This document shows positions 1 to 13,077 of a DNA stretch of 64,000 nt, piece by piece. Numbering within the stretch: the stretch's first letter is position 1; every line of letters begins with the position of its first letter. The notes beneath the pieces were generated by a model, which searched no databases, was not told the origin of the DNA, and worked only from the letters and a program-made list of their open reading frames with translations. The translations under genes and the position numbers were made by a program. The DNA comes from Paulinella micropora. Lineage: Eukaryota > Cercozoa > Imbricatea > Euglyphida. The stretch is taken from positions 297,482 to 361,481 of the forward strand of contig BJOX01000123.1 of NCBI GenBank assembly GCA_009731375.1, read 5' to 3'.

Positions 1-63
1 ATAATAATAATCATAATGATCATAATAATCATAATAATCATAATAATAAATAATAATCATAAT
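1..63. repeat. (TAA)n microsatellite, SINE tail
   Basis: Imperfect TAA/ATAATC trinucleotide array directly abutting the 3' end of the minus-strand SINE at 64-295. Read on the minus strand it is the (ATT)n tail of that SINE. Confidence 0.9.
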
Positions 64-295
64 AGTGCTTCTCTGTCAATGGCTGATGCAAATCTGCACA
101 TGCGCCTCCATCGTCTCACCCGTGAGGGGAGTACGAAGAATTGACGATAGGCTCTAATGACACCCCCGCAAGGGCAGTTCCAACACTTCCAGACGGACCG
201 GTATGTTCAATGAAAATACTGGTGGCACCGACGGGAATCGAACTGGCGACAGGGCCCAGATGGTAGAACTTGACCACTGGGCTATCACGGTGTCC
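64..295 (-). mobile_element. tRNA-derived SINE, full-length copy
   Basis: Read on the minus strand the element begins GGACACCGTGATAGCCCAG. It has a pol III A-box-like TAGCCCAGTGG and a B-box AGTTCGATTCCC (plus-strand 233-244), followed by GTCGGTGCC, which imitates a tRNA acceptor strand. About 155 bp of tRNA-unrelated body follow, then an (ATT)n tail. This is the normal architecture of a tRNA-headed SINE, transcribed by RNA polymerase III and mobilised by a LINE. Further copies lie at 6245-6511, 6679-6738, 9975-10032 and 10356-10441. The parent tRNA cannot be identified because the anticodon arm is degenerate. Confidence 0.85.
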
Positions 296-296
296 A

Positions 297-381
<85 letters not shown>

Positions 382-384
382 GTA
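296..384. repeat. (TAA)n microsatellite
   Basis: Near-perfect TAA array immediately 5' of the tRNA head of the SINE. It was probably the pre-existing target of the SINE insertion. Confidence 0.95.
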
Positions 385-445
385 ATAAATAACAACAAAG
401 TAAGTTTTAAACCTTGTGGTTGAAAGTAGTTACACTTGTACATCT

Positions 446-599
446 AATACTAGCATATTATGCGGCTAGCCACAAATTTGACGTGTTTTGCGGGCGAGGC
501 GGGCCGGGCCGGCGAGCCCGCAAAACACGTCACATATGGCGCGCCGCTTAGGTAGTGTTATCGGTAACCTGACCACATTTTGTAGAGGTGACCGATAAA
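446..599. mobile_element. GC-rich foldback (MITE-like) element, copy 1
   Basis: Contains an exact 16-bp inverted repeat, GACGTGTTTTGCGGGC at 480-495 and its complement at 516-531, around a GC-rich loop. A second small palindrome follows (TTATCGGT ... ACCGATAA, about 558-597). The whole segment, including flanks such as ATTATGCGGC, recurs in inverted orientation at 8862-9006, so it is a dispersed non-autonomous element and not a unique hairpin. No ORF. Target duplications were not resolved. Confidence 0.65.
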
Positions 600-647
600 A
601 ATTGTGATAGATAGATTGGTAGATAGATAGATAGCTAGATAGATAGA

Positions 648-793
648 TGAGATGTCGCAAAGGAATGTAGTCCTTGCAAAGGAACGCAGTTTCACATCAA
701 ACAGTAATTTGTGTACTGTGCATGTGTCCGGGATGGGAATCACGGGTAGACTGTGTTCTGGAAAAAGGAAGAGGAGGTAGGACGTTGAAGAAT
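648..793 (-). mobile_element. LINE 3' UTR fragment
   Basis: Reverse complement of the 3' untranslated end of the LINE copy at 22247-23150 (about 22990-23150). It includes the terminal TTTGCGACATCTCATC, which here joins GATA repeats on the plus strand. It is a strongly 5'-truncated insertion of that LINE. Confidence 0.85.
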
Positions 794-800
794 AGATAGC

Positions 801-871
<71 letters not shown>

Positions 872-960
872 GTAGGTAGGTAGGTAGGTAGGTAGGTAGG
901 TAGATAGGTAGGTAGATCGGTCGATAGGATAGATAGGTAGATAGGTAGATCGGTCGATAG

Positions 961-1002
<42 letters not shown>

Positions 1003-1003
1003 C

Positions 1004-1090
<87 letters not shown>
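794..1090. repeat. GATA array with GGTA and GACA interruptions
   Basis: Tetranucleotide array with GATA as the main unit and blocks of GGTA (about 870-915) and GACA (about 1003-1040). It sits between the LINE tail fragment and an R1 copy. Confidence 0.95.
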
Positions 1091-1091
<1 letters not shown>

Positions 1092-1474
1092 GAGATATCG
1101 ACTAATGTCAGAAAAAAGGAGCTTCTGATTCCAAGGAAGTCTGTGGGCAAAGTATTAACCCGATGCCCAGCTAAGCCGTGATGTTTGCACGGAAGGGACT
1201 AATACAGGCAATACCAGAAGAGCTCTCTCGACAACATGTCTCTGCGAGAGCTCAAACCTCCTAGTTCCAGGCGGAGGCAGGGCTCGTTCCATAAGCGCCC
1301 CTTGCAGAACAAGCTCCCACCTCCATTACAGAGGACCCAGTAAGCAGATGGAGTTTCGAGACTGTGACATCGACAGTCTAGCATAAACCGACAGAGCACT
1401 GTGGGTTTTATTCCGGGCTCAACAAGCGAGAAAGGGCACCCTGAGGGAACAGGATTGTGCTTCCCGTCGCTATT
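1091..1474 (-). mobile_element. R1 dispersed repeat (GATA-tailed retroposon), copy 1
   Basis: On the minus strand this repeat ends in TTAGTCGATATCTCATC followed by (TATC)n. The body is about 95% alike by eye to copies at 13356-13581, 50166-50563, 54416-54892, 54960-55053 and 63722-64000. The copies have the same tail end but stop at different points on the other side, which is typical of target-primed reverse transcription. No reading frame is conserved between copies. Confidence 0.75.
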
Positions 1475-1493
1475 AGATAGATAGATAGATAGT

Positions 1494-1545
<52 letters not shown>

Positions 1546-1595
1546 CCTGAGGATTTTAATGGGTCAATTCGCAATCTCGTATCCACCTGTTTGCA

Positions 1596-1633
<38 letters not shown>

Positions 1634-2021
1634 TGGGTCAATTCGCAATCTAGTATCCACCTGTTTGCACGTACATATATTCATATATATATGTATATAT
1701 ATATATATATATATACATATATATCACATATACGTACATTACGTACATACATTCACACATTACATAATACGTGCATATCTAGATAGAAATGTATGTAGAC
1801 AGGTAGATAGGTATAATATATCTTATATACGTACATACATACATGCATTTTATAAATTGCATAATACATGCATCTCGATAGAAATATAGGTATTACAGAC
1901 ATTACATACATTACATACGTTACATACGTTAAATACATTACATACGTTACATACGTTACATACGTTACATACGTAGACAGGTAGATAGGTAAGAAGAAAC
2001 AAGGGACAGATTGAGACGTAT
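1475..2021. repeat. Microsatellites with a duplicated 40-bp spacer
   Basis: A GATA block is followed by two near-identical spacer copies containing GGGTCAATTCGCAATCT (about 1560 and 1625), each running into (AT)n, then ACAT/ACGTTACAT arrays. No coding signal. Confidence 0.85.
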
Positions 2022-2045
2022 TAGTGAGTGAGTGAGTGAGTGAGT

Positions 2046-2094
<49 letters not shown>

Positions 2095-2250
2095 CGTCCC
2101 GCGATTGTGAGGAAATTGAGGAGATAGTTATAGATAGATAGATATATAGGTCATGTAGTAGGTAGGTAGGTAGGAGGAATAGAAGGAAAAGTGGGGTGGG
2201 GTGGGGGTGTGTTTGTGTGTGTGGCGGGGGNNNNNNNNNNNNNNNNNNNN
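2022..2250. repeat. (GAGT)n-(GA)n, GGTA and G-rich tract ending in a gap
   Basis: GAGT block, then (GA)n to about 2090, 50 bp of unique sequence, then GATA/GGTA and a G-rich tract that runs into an N gap at 2231-2251. Confidence 0.9.
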
Positions 2251-2292
2251 NGTGGGGAGCGAAAGACAAGGAGCATAGAAATGAACGTACAC

Positions 2293-3646
<1,354 letters not shown>

Positions 3647-3650
<4 letters not shown>

Positions 3651-3870
3651 GACAACGTATGATATCACTCCTAAGAGATAATGTAATGTAATGTAATGTA
3701 ATGTAATGTAATGTAATGTAATATATTGTCATGTACTGTAATGTAATGCAATGTAATGTAATGCAATGTAATGTAGTGTAACATAATATAATGTCATGTA
3801 ATGTAGAGACAACGTATGATATCACTCCTAAGAGATAATAGAGACAACGTATGATATCACTCCTAAGAAT
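3647..3870. repeat. Pentanucleotide (ATGTA)n with 31-bp repeats
   Basis: (AATGT)n at about 3680-3800 lies between three copies of a segment beginning GAGACAACGTATGATATCAC (3647, 3805, 3839). Degenerate copies continue at about 4123 and 4240. Confidence 0.85.
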
Positions 3871-4082
3871 GAGAAGTTCCTTGTACTCAACCACAATGAG
3901 CAATGACTTCAAACGTTTCGTTCTCAGCCGGTTCTGATCTTTGCGGCTTATGTAGTGGCTCATTTGAAAGCTCTCATCAAGAGCTTTCTAATGAGCCATA
4001 ACACAGGTTGTAGACGCAAATACTGACTGAGATCAAGCGCTTGAAGTCATTGTTCATTGTACTTAAGAAATAGGAACTTCTC
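3871..4082. mobile_element. MITE-like foldback element family 2, copy 1
   Basis: The termini are inverted: GAGAAGTTCC at 3871 and GGAACTTCTC ending at 4082. Sub-terminal complementarity is extended (CAATGACTTCAA versus TTGAAGTCATTG). There is an internal small hairpin, AAAGCTCT/AGAGCTTT. A second copy lies at about 55213-55430. About 212 bp, no ORF, consistent with a non-autonomous DNA transposon. Target duplication not resolved. Confidence 0.65.
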
Positions 4083-4208
4083 ATGATGATAATAATGATA
4101 ATGAGGGCGAGGGCGGAGATAGTAGAGACAACATATGATATGACTCCTGAGAATGATGATGATGATGATGATGATGATGATGGTGATAATGATGACGATG
4201 ATGATGAC

Positions 4209-4242
<34 letters not shown>

Positions 4243-4448
4243 ATAGTATGATATGACTCCTAAGGGTAGAGAGAATGATGATGATGATGATGATGATGAT
4301 GATAGAGAAATGACATGATGTGGTGATGATGGTTGTGATGATGATGATCATGATGGTGATGATGACGATGGTGGTGATGATGATGATGGTGACCATGATG
4401 ATGATGATAATGATGATGATGATGATGATGATGATGATAATGATGATG

Positions 4449-4493
<45 letters not shown>

Positions 4494-4494
4494 G
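4083..4494. repeat. (GAT)n / (TAA)n arrays
   Basis: Imperfect GAT trinucleotide array (with GGT and GAC variants) changing to TAA at about 4450. The long open frames here are low-complexity artefacts. Confidence 0.95.
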
Positions 4495-4576
4495 TGTATC
4501 TCCTGCCAATTGCTGAGCCAAAAGGCCATGTGCATCCAGTCCTCCATTCCATAAGGAAAGTCTCCACACCAATCGG
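4495..4576 (-). mobile_element. Diverged SINE 3' fragment before gap
   Basis: The sequence after (TAA)n aligns loosely to the SINE 3' end: AGTG, then TCTCCTGCCAATTGCTGA, versus AGTGCTTCTCTGTCAATGG in the main family. A sequence gap at 4577-4946 interrupts it. Confidence 0.45.
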
Positions 4577-4946
4577 NNNNNNNNNNNNNNNNNNNNNNNN
4601 NNNNNNNNNNNNNNNNNNNNNNNNNNNNNNNNNNNNNNNNNNNNNNNNNNNNNNNNNNNNNNNNNNNNNNNNNNNNNNNNNNNNNNNNNNNNNNNNNNNN
4701 NNNNNNNNNNNNNNNNNNNNNNNNNNNNNNNNNNNNNNNNNNNNNNNNNNNNNNNNNNNNNNNNNNNNNNNNNNNNNNNNNNNNNNNNNNNNNNNNNNNN
4801 NNNNNNNNNNNNNNNNNNNNNNNNNNNNNNNNNNNNNNNNNNNNNNNNNNNNNNNNNNNNNNNNNNNNNNNNNNNNNNNNNNNNNNNNNNNNNNNNNNNN
4901 NNNNNNNNNNNNNNNNNNNNNNNNNNNNNNNNNNNNNNNNNNNNNN

Positions 4947-5023
<77 letters not shown>

Positions 5024-5033
5024 TCAGTGAACG

Positions 5034-5068
<35 letters not shown>

Positions 5069-5072
5069 TTTT
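4947..5072. repeat. (GA)n then (CT)n/(T)n
   Basis: Purine GA tract to about 5022, a short unique spacer, then CT and T tracts, giving a purine/pyrimidine inverted arrangement next to a gap. Confidence 0.9.
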
Positions 5073-6110
<1,038 letters not shown>

Positions 6111-6117
6111 ATCCAAA

Positions 6118-6164
6118 CAATAATAATAGTAATAATAATAATAATGACGATGATGATGATGATG

Positions 6165-6232
<68 letters not shown>

Positions 6233-6244
6233 AATAATAGTAAT
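6118..6244. repeat. (TAA)n/(GAT)n SINE tail
   Basis: TAA array with a GAT block, continuous with the 3' end of the minus-strand SINE that begins at 6245. Confidence 0.9.
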
Positions 6245-6511
6245 AGTGCTTCTCTGTCAATGGCTGATGCATTTCTGCACATGCGCCTCCATCGTCTCAC
6301 CCGTGAGGGGAGTACGAAGAATTGACGATAAGCTCTAATGACACCCCCGCAAGGGCAGTTCCAACACTTCCAGACGGGCCGGTATGTTCAATGAAAATAC
6401 TGGTCCAGACGGATCGGTATGTTCAATGAAAATACTGGTGGCACCGACGGGAATCGAACTGGCGACAGGGCCCAGATGGTAGAACTTGACCACTGGGCTA
6501 TCACGGTGTCC
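6245..6511 (-). mobile_element. tRNA-derived SINE copy with internal duplication
   Basis: Same family as 64-295. It has an extra direct duplication of about 35 bp at 6380-6440 (CCAGACGG..CGGTATGTTCAATG present twice). A/B boxes are retained at the minus-strand 5' end (about 6450-6511). Confidence 0.85.
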
Positions 6512-6567
6512 ATAATAATAATNNNNNNNNNNNNNNNNNNNNNNNNNNNNNNNNNNNNNNNNNNNNN

Positions 6568-6598
<31 letters not shown>

Positions 6599-6631
6599 AT
6601 AATAATAATAATCATCGTAATAATAATAATG

Positions 6632-6678
<47 letters not shown>

Positions 6679-6679
<1 letters not shown>

Positions 6680-6738
6680 GTGCTTCTCTGTCAATGGCTG
6701 ATGCATTTCTGCACATGCGCCTCCATCGTCTCACCCGT
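6679..6738 (-). mobile_element. SINE 3' end fragment, cut by gap
   Basis: Starts AGTGCTTCTCTGTCAATGG after (TAA)n and runs into the N gap 6739-7084. Identical to the corresponding 60 bp at 6245 as far as it goes. Confidence 0.8.
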
Positions 6739-7084
6739 NNNNNNNNNNNNNNNNNNNNNNNNNNNNNNNNNNNNNNNNNNNNNNNNNNNNNNNNNNNNNN
6801 NNNNNNNNNNNNNNNNNNNNNNNNNNNNNNNNNNNNNNNNNNNNNNNNNNNNNNNNNNNNNNNNNNNNNNNNNNNNNNNNNNNNNNNNNNNNNNNNNNNN
6901 NNNNNNNNNNNNNNNNNNNNNNNNNNNNNNNNNNNNNNNNNNNNNNNNNNNNNNNNNNNNNNNNNNNNNNNNNNNNNNNNNNNNNNNNNNNNNNNNNNNN
7001 NNNNNNNNNNNNNNNNNNNNNNNNNNNNNNNNNNNNNNNNNNNNNNNNNNNNNNNNNNNNNNNNNNNNNNNNNNNNNNNNNNNN

Positions 7085-7461
7085 ATGATCGGGGCCACCG
7101 ATGGAGCTCCTGAGGGCAAGACTGCACTAAGCCGAGGTTATTCCGCAGTCCCAGCAACCTCTTGCAAGACGTCACCGAATGTGCAAGTGCATACACCAAG
7201 CGCGGTTGCTAGAGCTGCCTCGAAACCCCACCCATAACAATCTGGTGTCTGCTGGGTCCTGGGCTATCAACCAGCATATGCGGAGTTTAAGATCTTTTAC
7301 GCGCGCAACGATCCTCCTCCCCAGCATCTACCACCAACGGGTTATGAGTTGGCGTCACAGTTTAACGCCTTGAGGCCATTGGGCTGGAACTCTGTTTAGC
7401 AAGTGTGACTAGGTTTTTTCATCGGGATTTCCCTCAAATATGTCACAGTCAACACTCCAAG

Positions 7462-7462
<1 letters not shown>
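7085..7462 (-). mobile_element. R2 dispersed repeat, extended copy
   Basis: R2 is the TAA-associated repeat best seen at 43495-43900 and 43989-44401. This copy emerges from a gap and continues about 80 bp beyond the point (CATTGGGCTG) where the other copies stop, ending at 7462 before (TAA)n. So it has a longer 5' side when read on the minus strand. No conserved ORF. Confidence 0.7.
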
Positions 7463-7533
<71 letters not shown>

Positions 7534-7547
7534 CAATAATGATGATG

Positions 7548-7613
<66 letters not shown>
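7463..7613. repeat. (TAA)n microsatellite
   Basis: Near-pure TAA array with two short GAT interruptions. Confidence 0.95.
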
Positions 7614-7615
<2 letters not shown>

Positions 7616-7790
7616 GGCTTTCAAGTGCTATCAAGCTCAAAGGTTTCAAATGGTATCATATCATCATATCGTTCATCATATATAATAAAGGCTTTCAAGT
7701 GGTATCTCATATCGTTCATCATATATAATAAAGGATTTCAAGTGGTATCGTATCGTTGATGAACAACATTGTCAACAAGGAGACTAGATA
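7614..7790. repeat. Three short tandem copies around AAAGGCTTTCAAGTG
   Basis: AAAGG(C/A)TTTCAAGTGGTATC appears at about 7613, 7687 and 7733, each followed by a TCATAT-rich stretch. The last copy joins GTTGATGAACAACATTGT, which is also at about 5933. Confidence 0.7.
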
Positions 7791-8116
<326 letters not shown>

Positions 8117-8295
8117 TGCTGTTTCCATTTTGTACGTAGCCCTGATCGTGACAGCCACAATGACCTACGATATATGTATGCATGTATTAAATTTTCGACA
8201 TTTTTTGCAAAAACTCCCGAAAATTCCGGAAAAAAATTCGCAAAAACTCCCGAAAACACCGAAAAAATTGCCGCCGCTATTCCCGAAAAGTGGTC

Positions 8296-8296
8296 A

Positions 8297-8355
<59 letters not shown>

Positions 8356-8400
8356 TTATCTACCTATCTACCTACCTACCTACCTACCTACCTATCTACG

Positions 8401-8470
<70 letters not shown>

Positions 8471-8490
8471 ATCTTATCTTATCTATCTAT
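8296..8490. repeat. (TATC)n array
   Basis: TATC array with a TACC block at about 8362-8395. Confidence 0.95.
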
Positions 8491-8861
8491 CTAGAGCGAC
8501 AGGCCGTTCGTTTCGGTCGCGTTTCTCTATCACAGCCTCGGCCCACCGAATGTCTATCTATCTATACTACGTTTCTATCTTATTCCTTTAGCCGGAACAT
8601 ATGAACTTTCACCGTGAGGTGGGTTCACCAATCGCCACTTTTTTTCACCTGACACCCTGCCGGTGGAGGGAGTGATGTGTAAAAAGCGGGAGAGTTGAGC
8701 CCACCTCACGCTAAACAAAAAGGACAATGGTACAGCTGACTGCAAATTTCCGCAAAAATTGCGGAAATTGCGGAATGTGCAAATTTCGCCGCTAAATTCG
8801 ATTTTTTTTTTAGGCGTCTTGTTCATGGACCCTGGATGTGATGTGACACTGTATGAATGTA
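8491..8861. other. Low-copy spacer with small inverted repeats
   Basis: About 370 bp without a convincing gene. It has an 11-bp inverted pair CGTGAGGTGGG (about 8612) / CCCACCTCACG (about 8699) and the palindrome CCGCAAAAATTGCGG (about 8750). Just upstream, at 8205-8290, GCAAAAACTCCCGAAAA occurs twice in tandem. Confidence 0.6.
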
Positions 8862-9006
8862 TTTATCGGGTCACCTCCACAAAATGTAGTCAGGTTTACC
8901 GATAAAAACTACATATGCGGAGCGCCAAATTTGACGTGATTTGCGGGCACCGGCCCGGCCCGCAAAACACGTCAAATTTGTGGCAAGCCGCATAATATAT
9001 TAGTAT
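8862..9006. mobile_element. GC-rich foldback element, copy 2 (inverted)
   Basis: Reverse-orientation copy of 446-599. The arms here are 23 bp with one mismatch (8926-8948 and 8958-8980), beginning CAAATTTGACGTG. The TTTATCGGT..ACCGATAAA-type second palindrome is at its left end. Confidence 0.65.
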
Positions 9007-9540
9007 GTATGTATGCATGCATGCATGTATGCATGTATGCATGTATGTATGTATGTATGTACGTACGTATGTATGTTTGGGGTTGCGGTGGGGGGGGGGG
9101 GGGGGGGGGGAGGGGGGNNNNNNNNNNCAAGTTTGTTGAAAGAAGAAACGTGGTACATAACCAGACCAGCTGATACTACATACAAAGAAGAAAGTACAAA
9201 GTATGTCTATATGTATGTATGTATATATGTATGTATGTACATAACCAGACCAGCTGATACTACATACAAAGAAGAAAGTACAATGTATGCCTATATGTAT
9301 GTATGTATGTGTATGTATGTATGTATGTATGTATGTATGTATGTATGTATGTATGTACCAGACCAGCTGATACTACATACAAAGAAGAATGAATGTCTAT
9401 ATGTATATATGTATGTAATATCAATTAAGAAAGTGCTTTGTATGTCTGTATCAATGTATGTCAATATCAGTAAAGAAAGTGCAATCTATGTCTATATGTA
9501 TGCATGTATGTATGTATGTATGTATGTATCCATCTATCTA
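9007..9540. repeat. GTAT arrays with recurring 40-bp spacer
   Basis: GTAT arrays, a G homopolymer and a 10-N gap (9118-9127). Then three copies of a spacer containing CCAGACCAGCTGATACTAC at about 9157, 9245 and 9358, separated by GTAT blocks. Confidence 0.85.
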
Positions 9541-9547
9541 ATCTATT

Positions 9548-9560
9548 CAATAATAATAAC

Positions 9561-9604
<44 letters not shown>

Positions 9605-9652
9605 ATAATAATAATAATAATAAATAATAATAATAATAAAATAATAATAATA

Positions 9653-9737
<85 letters not shown>

Positions 9738-9745
9738 TAATAATG

Positions 9746-9808
<63 letters not shown>
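9548..9808. repeat. Long (TAA)n array
   Basis: About 260 bp of TAA with a few AAT/GAT phase changes. All six frames are open artefactually. Confidence 0.95.
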
Positions 9809-9913
9809 TATTGATCTGTCATGGCTGAGCCCGAGGGCCATGCGCCTCCATCTCTGGACCCAACAGGGACTACAGTGAGTATGTTGGGGAGGGAAGAGTG
9901 ACTCTAACCATCC

Positions 9914-9916
<3 letters not shown>
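9809..9916 (-). mobile_element. SINE-related 3' fragment, divergent subfamily
   Basis: Shares CTGTCATGGCTGA and CCATGCGCCTCCATC with the SINE 3' body but then diverges. It lies between two TAA arrays, like the other SINE copies. Confidence 0.5.
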
Positions 9917-9974
<58 letters not shown>

Positions 9975-9975
<1 letters not shown>

Positions 9976-10032
9976 GTGCTTCTCTGTCAATGGCTGATGC
10001 ATTTCTGCACATGCGCCTCCATCGTCTCACCC
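9975..10032 (-). mobile_element. SINE 3' fragment, cut by gap
   Basis: Begins AGTGCTTCTCTGTCAATGG after (TAA)n and is truncated by the gap at 10033-10225. Confidence 0.8.
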
Positions 10033-10225
10033 NNNNNNNNNNNNNNNNNNNNNNNNNNNNNNNNNNNNNNNNNNNNNNNNNNNNNNNNNNNNNNNNNNNN
10101 NNNNNNNNNNNNNNNNNNNNNNNNNNNNNNNNNNNNNNNNNNNNNNNNNNNNNNNNNNNNNNNNNNNNNNNNNNNNNNNNNNNNNNNNNNNNNNNNNNNN
10201 NNNNNNNNNNNNNNNNNNNNNNNNN

Positions 10226-10316
10226 TAATAATAATAATAATAATAATAATAATAGTAGTAATAGTAGTAATAATAATAATAATAATAATAATCATCGTAA
10301 TAATAATAATAAAAAA

Positions 10317-10355
<39 letters not shown>
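10226..10355. repeat. (TAA)n/(TAG)n array
   Basis: TAA array with TAG and ATC variants and one A8 stretch. It precedes the SINE at 10356. Confidence 0.9.
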
Positions 10356-10356
<1 letters not shown>

Positions 10357-10441
10357 GTGCTTCTCTGTCAATGGCTGATGCATTTCTGCACATGCGCCTC
10401 CATCGTCTCACCCGTGAGGGGAGTACGAAGAATTGACGATA
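10356..10441 (-). mobile_element. SINE 3' part, cut by gap
   Basis: Matches the first 86 bp of the SINE consensus (plus-strand view) and is truncated by the gap 10442-10884. Confidence 0.8.
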
Positions 10442-10884
10442 NNNNNNNNNNNNNNNNNNNNNNNNNNNNNNNNNNNNNNNNNNNNNNNNNNNNNNNNNNN
10501 NNNNNNNNNNNNNNNNNNNNNNNNNNNNNNNNNNNNNNNNNNNNNNNNNNNNNNNNNNNNNNNNNNNNNNNNNNNNNNNNNNNNNNNNNNNNNNNNNNNN
10601 NNNNNNNNNNNNNNNNNNNNNNNNNNNNNNNNNNNNNNNNNNNNNNNNNNNNNNNNNNNNNNNNNNNNNNNNNNNNNNNNNNNNNNNNNNNNNNNNNNNN
10701 NNNNNNNNNNNNNNNNNNNNNNNNNNNNNNNNNNNNNNNNNNNNNNNNNNNNNNNNNNNNNNNNNNNNNNNNNNNNNNNNNNNNNNNNNNNNNNNNNNNN
10801 NNNNNNNNNNNNNNNNNNNNNNNNNNNNNNNNNNNNNNNNNNNNNNNNNNNNNNNNNNNNNNNNNNNNNNNNNNNNNNNNNNNN

Positions 10885-11079
10885 GCATACACCAAGCGCG
10901 GTTGCTAGAGCTGCCTCGAAACCCCACCCATAACAATCTGGTGTCTGCTGGGTCCTGGGCTATCAACCAGCATATGCGGAGTTTAAGATCTTTTACGCGC
11001 GCAACGACCCTCCTCCCCAGCATCTACCACCAAAGGGTTATGAGTTGGCGTCACAGTTTAACGCCTTGAGGCCATTGGG

Positions 11080-11082
<3 letters not shown>
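10885..11082 (-). mobile_element. R2 dispersed repeat, partial
   Basis: Matches R2 from GCATACACCAAGCGCGG to CATTGGGCTG. It ends at the same CATTGGGCTG/AATAAT junction as 44401, which may mark the true R2 5' end in this subfamily. Confidence 0.7.
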
Positions 11083-11152
<70 letters not shown>

Positions 11153-11160
11153 GTAATAAT
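11083..11160. repeat. (TAA)n microsatellite
   Basis: TAA array separating two R2 copies. Confidence 0.95.
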
Positions 11161-11379
11161 ATACTTCCTCTAAGGCATACTGATGCAGCTAATGGCACGA
11201 TTCGTTTCCGGACATGAGCCTCCATGCCCTTGTTCGAGGTGCTCCATCCCCACCTAGTCAGTCTCTCGACTGATTATAGGGACCACCGATGGAGCTCCTG
11301 AGGGCAAGACTACACTAAGCCGAGGTTATTCCGCAGTCCCAACAACCTCTTGCAAAACGTTGCCGCATGTGCAAGTGCG
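11161..11379 (-). mobile_element. Diverged R2 copy, cut by gap
   Basis: Aligns to R2 (GGCATACTGATGCAGCTAATGG, then GACCACCGATGGAGCTCC) with scattered substitutions, so it is an older copy. The right side is lost in the N gap 11380-12074. Confidence 0.65.
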
Positions 11380-12074
11380 NNNNNNNNNNNNNNNNNNNNN
11401 NNNNNNNNNNNNNNNNNNNNNNNNNNNNNNNNNNNNNNNNNNNNNNNNNNNNNNNNNNNNNNNNNNNNNNNNNNNNNNNNNNNNNNNNNNNNNNNNNNNN
11501 NNNNNNNNNNNNNNNNNNNNNNNNNNNNNNNNNNNNNNNNNNNNNNNNNNNNNNNNNNNNNNNNNNNNNNNNNNNNNNNNNNNNNNNNNNNNNNNNNNNN
11601 NNNNNNNNNNNNNNNNNNNNNNNNNNNNNNNNNNNNNNNNNNNNNNNNNNNNNNNNNNNNNNNNNNNNNNNNNNNNNNNNNNNNNNNNNNNNNNNNNNNN
11701 NNNNNNNNNNNNNNNNNNNNNNNNNNNNNNNNNNNNNNNNNNNNNNNNNNNNNNNNNNNNNNNNNNNNNNNNNNNNNNNNNNNNNNNNNNNNNNNNNNNN
11801 NNNNNNNNNNNNNNNNNNNNNNNNNNNNNNNNNNNNNNNNNNNNNNNNNNNNNNNNNNNNNNNNNNNNNNNNNNNNNNNNNNNNNNNNNNNNNNNNNNNN
11901 NNNNNNNNNNNNNNNNNNNNNNNNNNNNNNNNNNNNNNNNNNNNNNNNNNNNNNNNNNNNNNNNNNNNNNNNNNNNNNNNNNNNNNNNNNNNNNNNNNNN
12001 NNNNNNNNNNNNNNNNNNNNNNNNNNNNNNNNNNNNNNNNNNNNNNNNNNNNNNNNNNNNNNNNNNNNNNNNNN

Positions 12075-12264
12075 AAGGCAGATTTACTATATCTGAGGCG
12101 TACTGATGCAGCTAATGGCATATCCTCAACGGACATAAGCCTCCAATACCCTTGTTCGAGGTCCTCCACCCCCCCGTGTCAGTCTCTCGCCTGATGATCG
12201 GGGCCACCGATGGAGCTCCTGAGGGCAAGACTGCACTAAGCCGAGGTTATTCCGCAGTCCCCGC

Positions 12265-12265
<1 letters not shown>
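12075..12265 (-). mobile_element. R2 copy, 5'-truncated
   Basis: Nearly identical to 43495-43680 (TTTACTATATCTGAGGCG to TTCCGCAGTCCC), then abruptly joins (TAA)n. Variable truncation on this side is typical of retroposons. Confidence 0.7.
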
Positions 12266-12298
<33 letters not shown>

Positions 12299-12307
12299 GT
12301 AATAATA

Positions 12308-12359
<52 letters not shown>

Positions 12360-12366
12360 CAACAAC

Positions 12367-12426
<60 letters not shown>
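12266..12426. repeat. (TAA)n array
   Basis: TAA with short TAG and AAC interruptions. Confidence 0.95.
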
Positions 12427-12489
12427 CACCTGTGCGTTCGTGGCCTCAGGAACCCCAGCTGACATCTTTTGTCTAGATAGATAGATAGA

Positions 12490-12947
12490 TATGTTTAATG
12501 TTTAATCTATGGGCGTGGCTTAGCTTGAAAAGCCATGGCCTCCTATACTACCCCCGGACATGAACTTTCAGCACCGGCCAAGCTGCACACCAACCACTGT
12601 CTCGCTGTGGTTGGTGTCTGTGCCCAGTTCAAGCCGAAAGGTAGCCGAGCCCTTTTGAACTATACGGGACAACACTAGAACACTCCCCAGGAGCGTGTGC
12701 CATAAGGAGATGATGCGCTTGTAAGCCGAGGTTTCAGGAGTTCACGCTCGTTGTGAGTTACCTTCTACAACCCCGACTTCATCAACCCTTTGCATCACGC
12801 CCCGACTTCATCAGCCATGGTCAGGAGTTGGTTGCCTGTTTAGCCCTTGCGCTGCGCGCGATTAACGGCGGACACAAAATCGTCATTGTAGGAGAGAGTT
12901 AGATCTGAACCCCAGGCTGAGTTGCCAGTGGCAGAGACCGTCTCCAG

Positions 12948-12950
<3 letters not shown>
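12490..12950. other. Low-copy spacer, nothing recognised
   Basis: About 460 bp of mixed-composition sequence between GATA blocks. It holds a short duplication (CCCCGACTTCATCA twice, about 12771 and 12800). No ORF above 60 codons, no convincing tRNA, and no match to other parts of the window. Confidence 0.5.
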
Positions 12951-13014
<64 letters not shown>

Positions 13015-13022
13015 GATAGATG

Positions 13023-13077
<55 letters not shown>

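Noticed and set aside
224-295. Functional tRNA gene
   Set aside because: A and B boxes are present but the acceptor and anticodon stems do not pair, and the copy is followed by a SINE body. It is a SINE head.
12500-12660. tRNA-like boxes (TGGCTTAGCTTG and AGTTCAAGCC)
   Set aside because: They are about 115 bp apart with no cloverleaf pairing.
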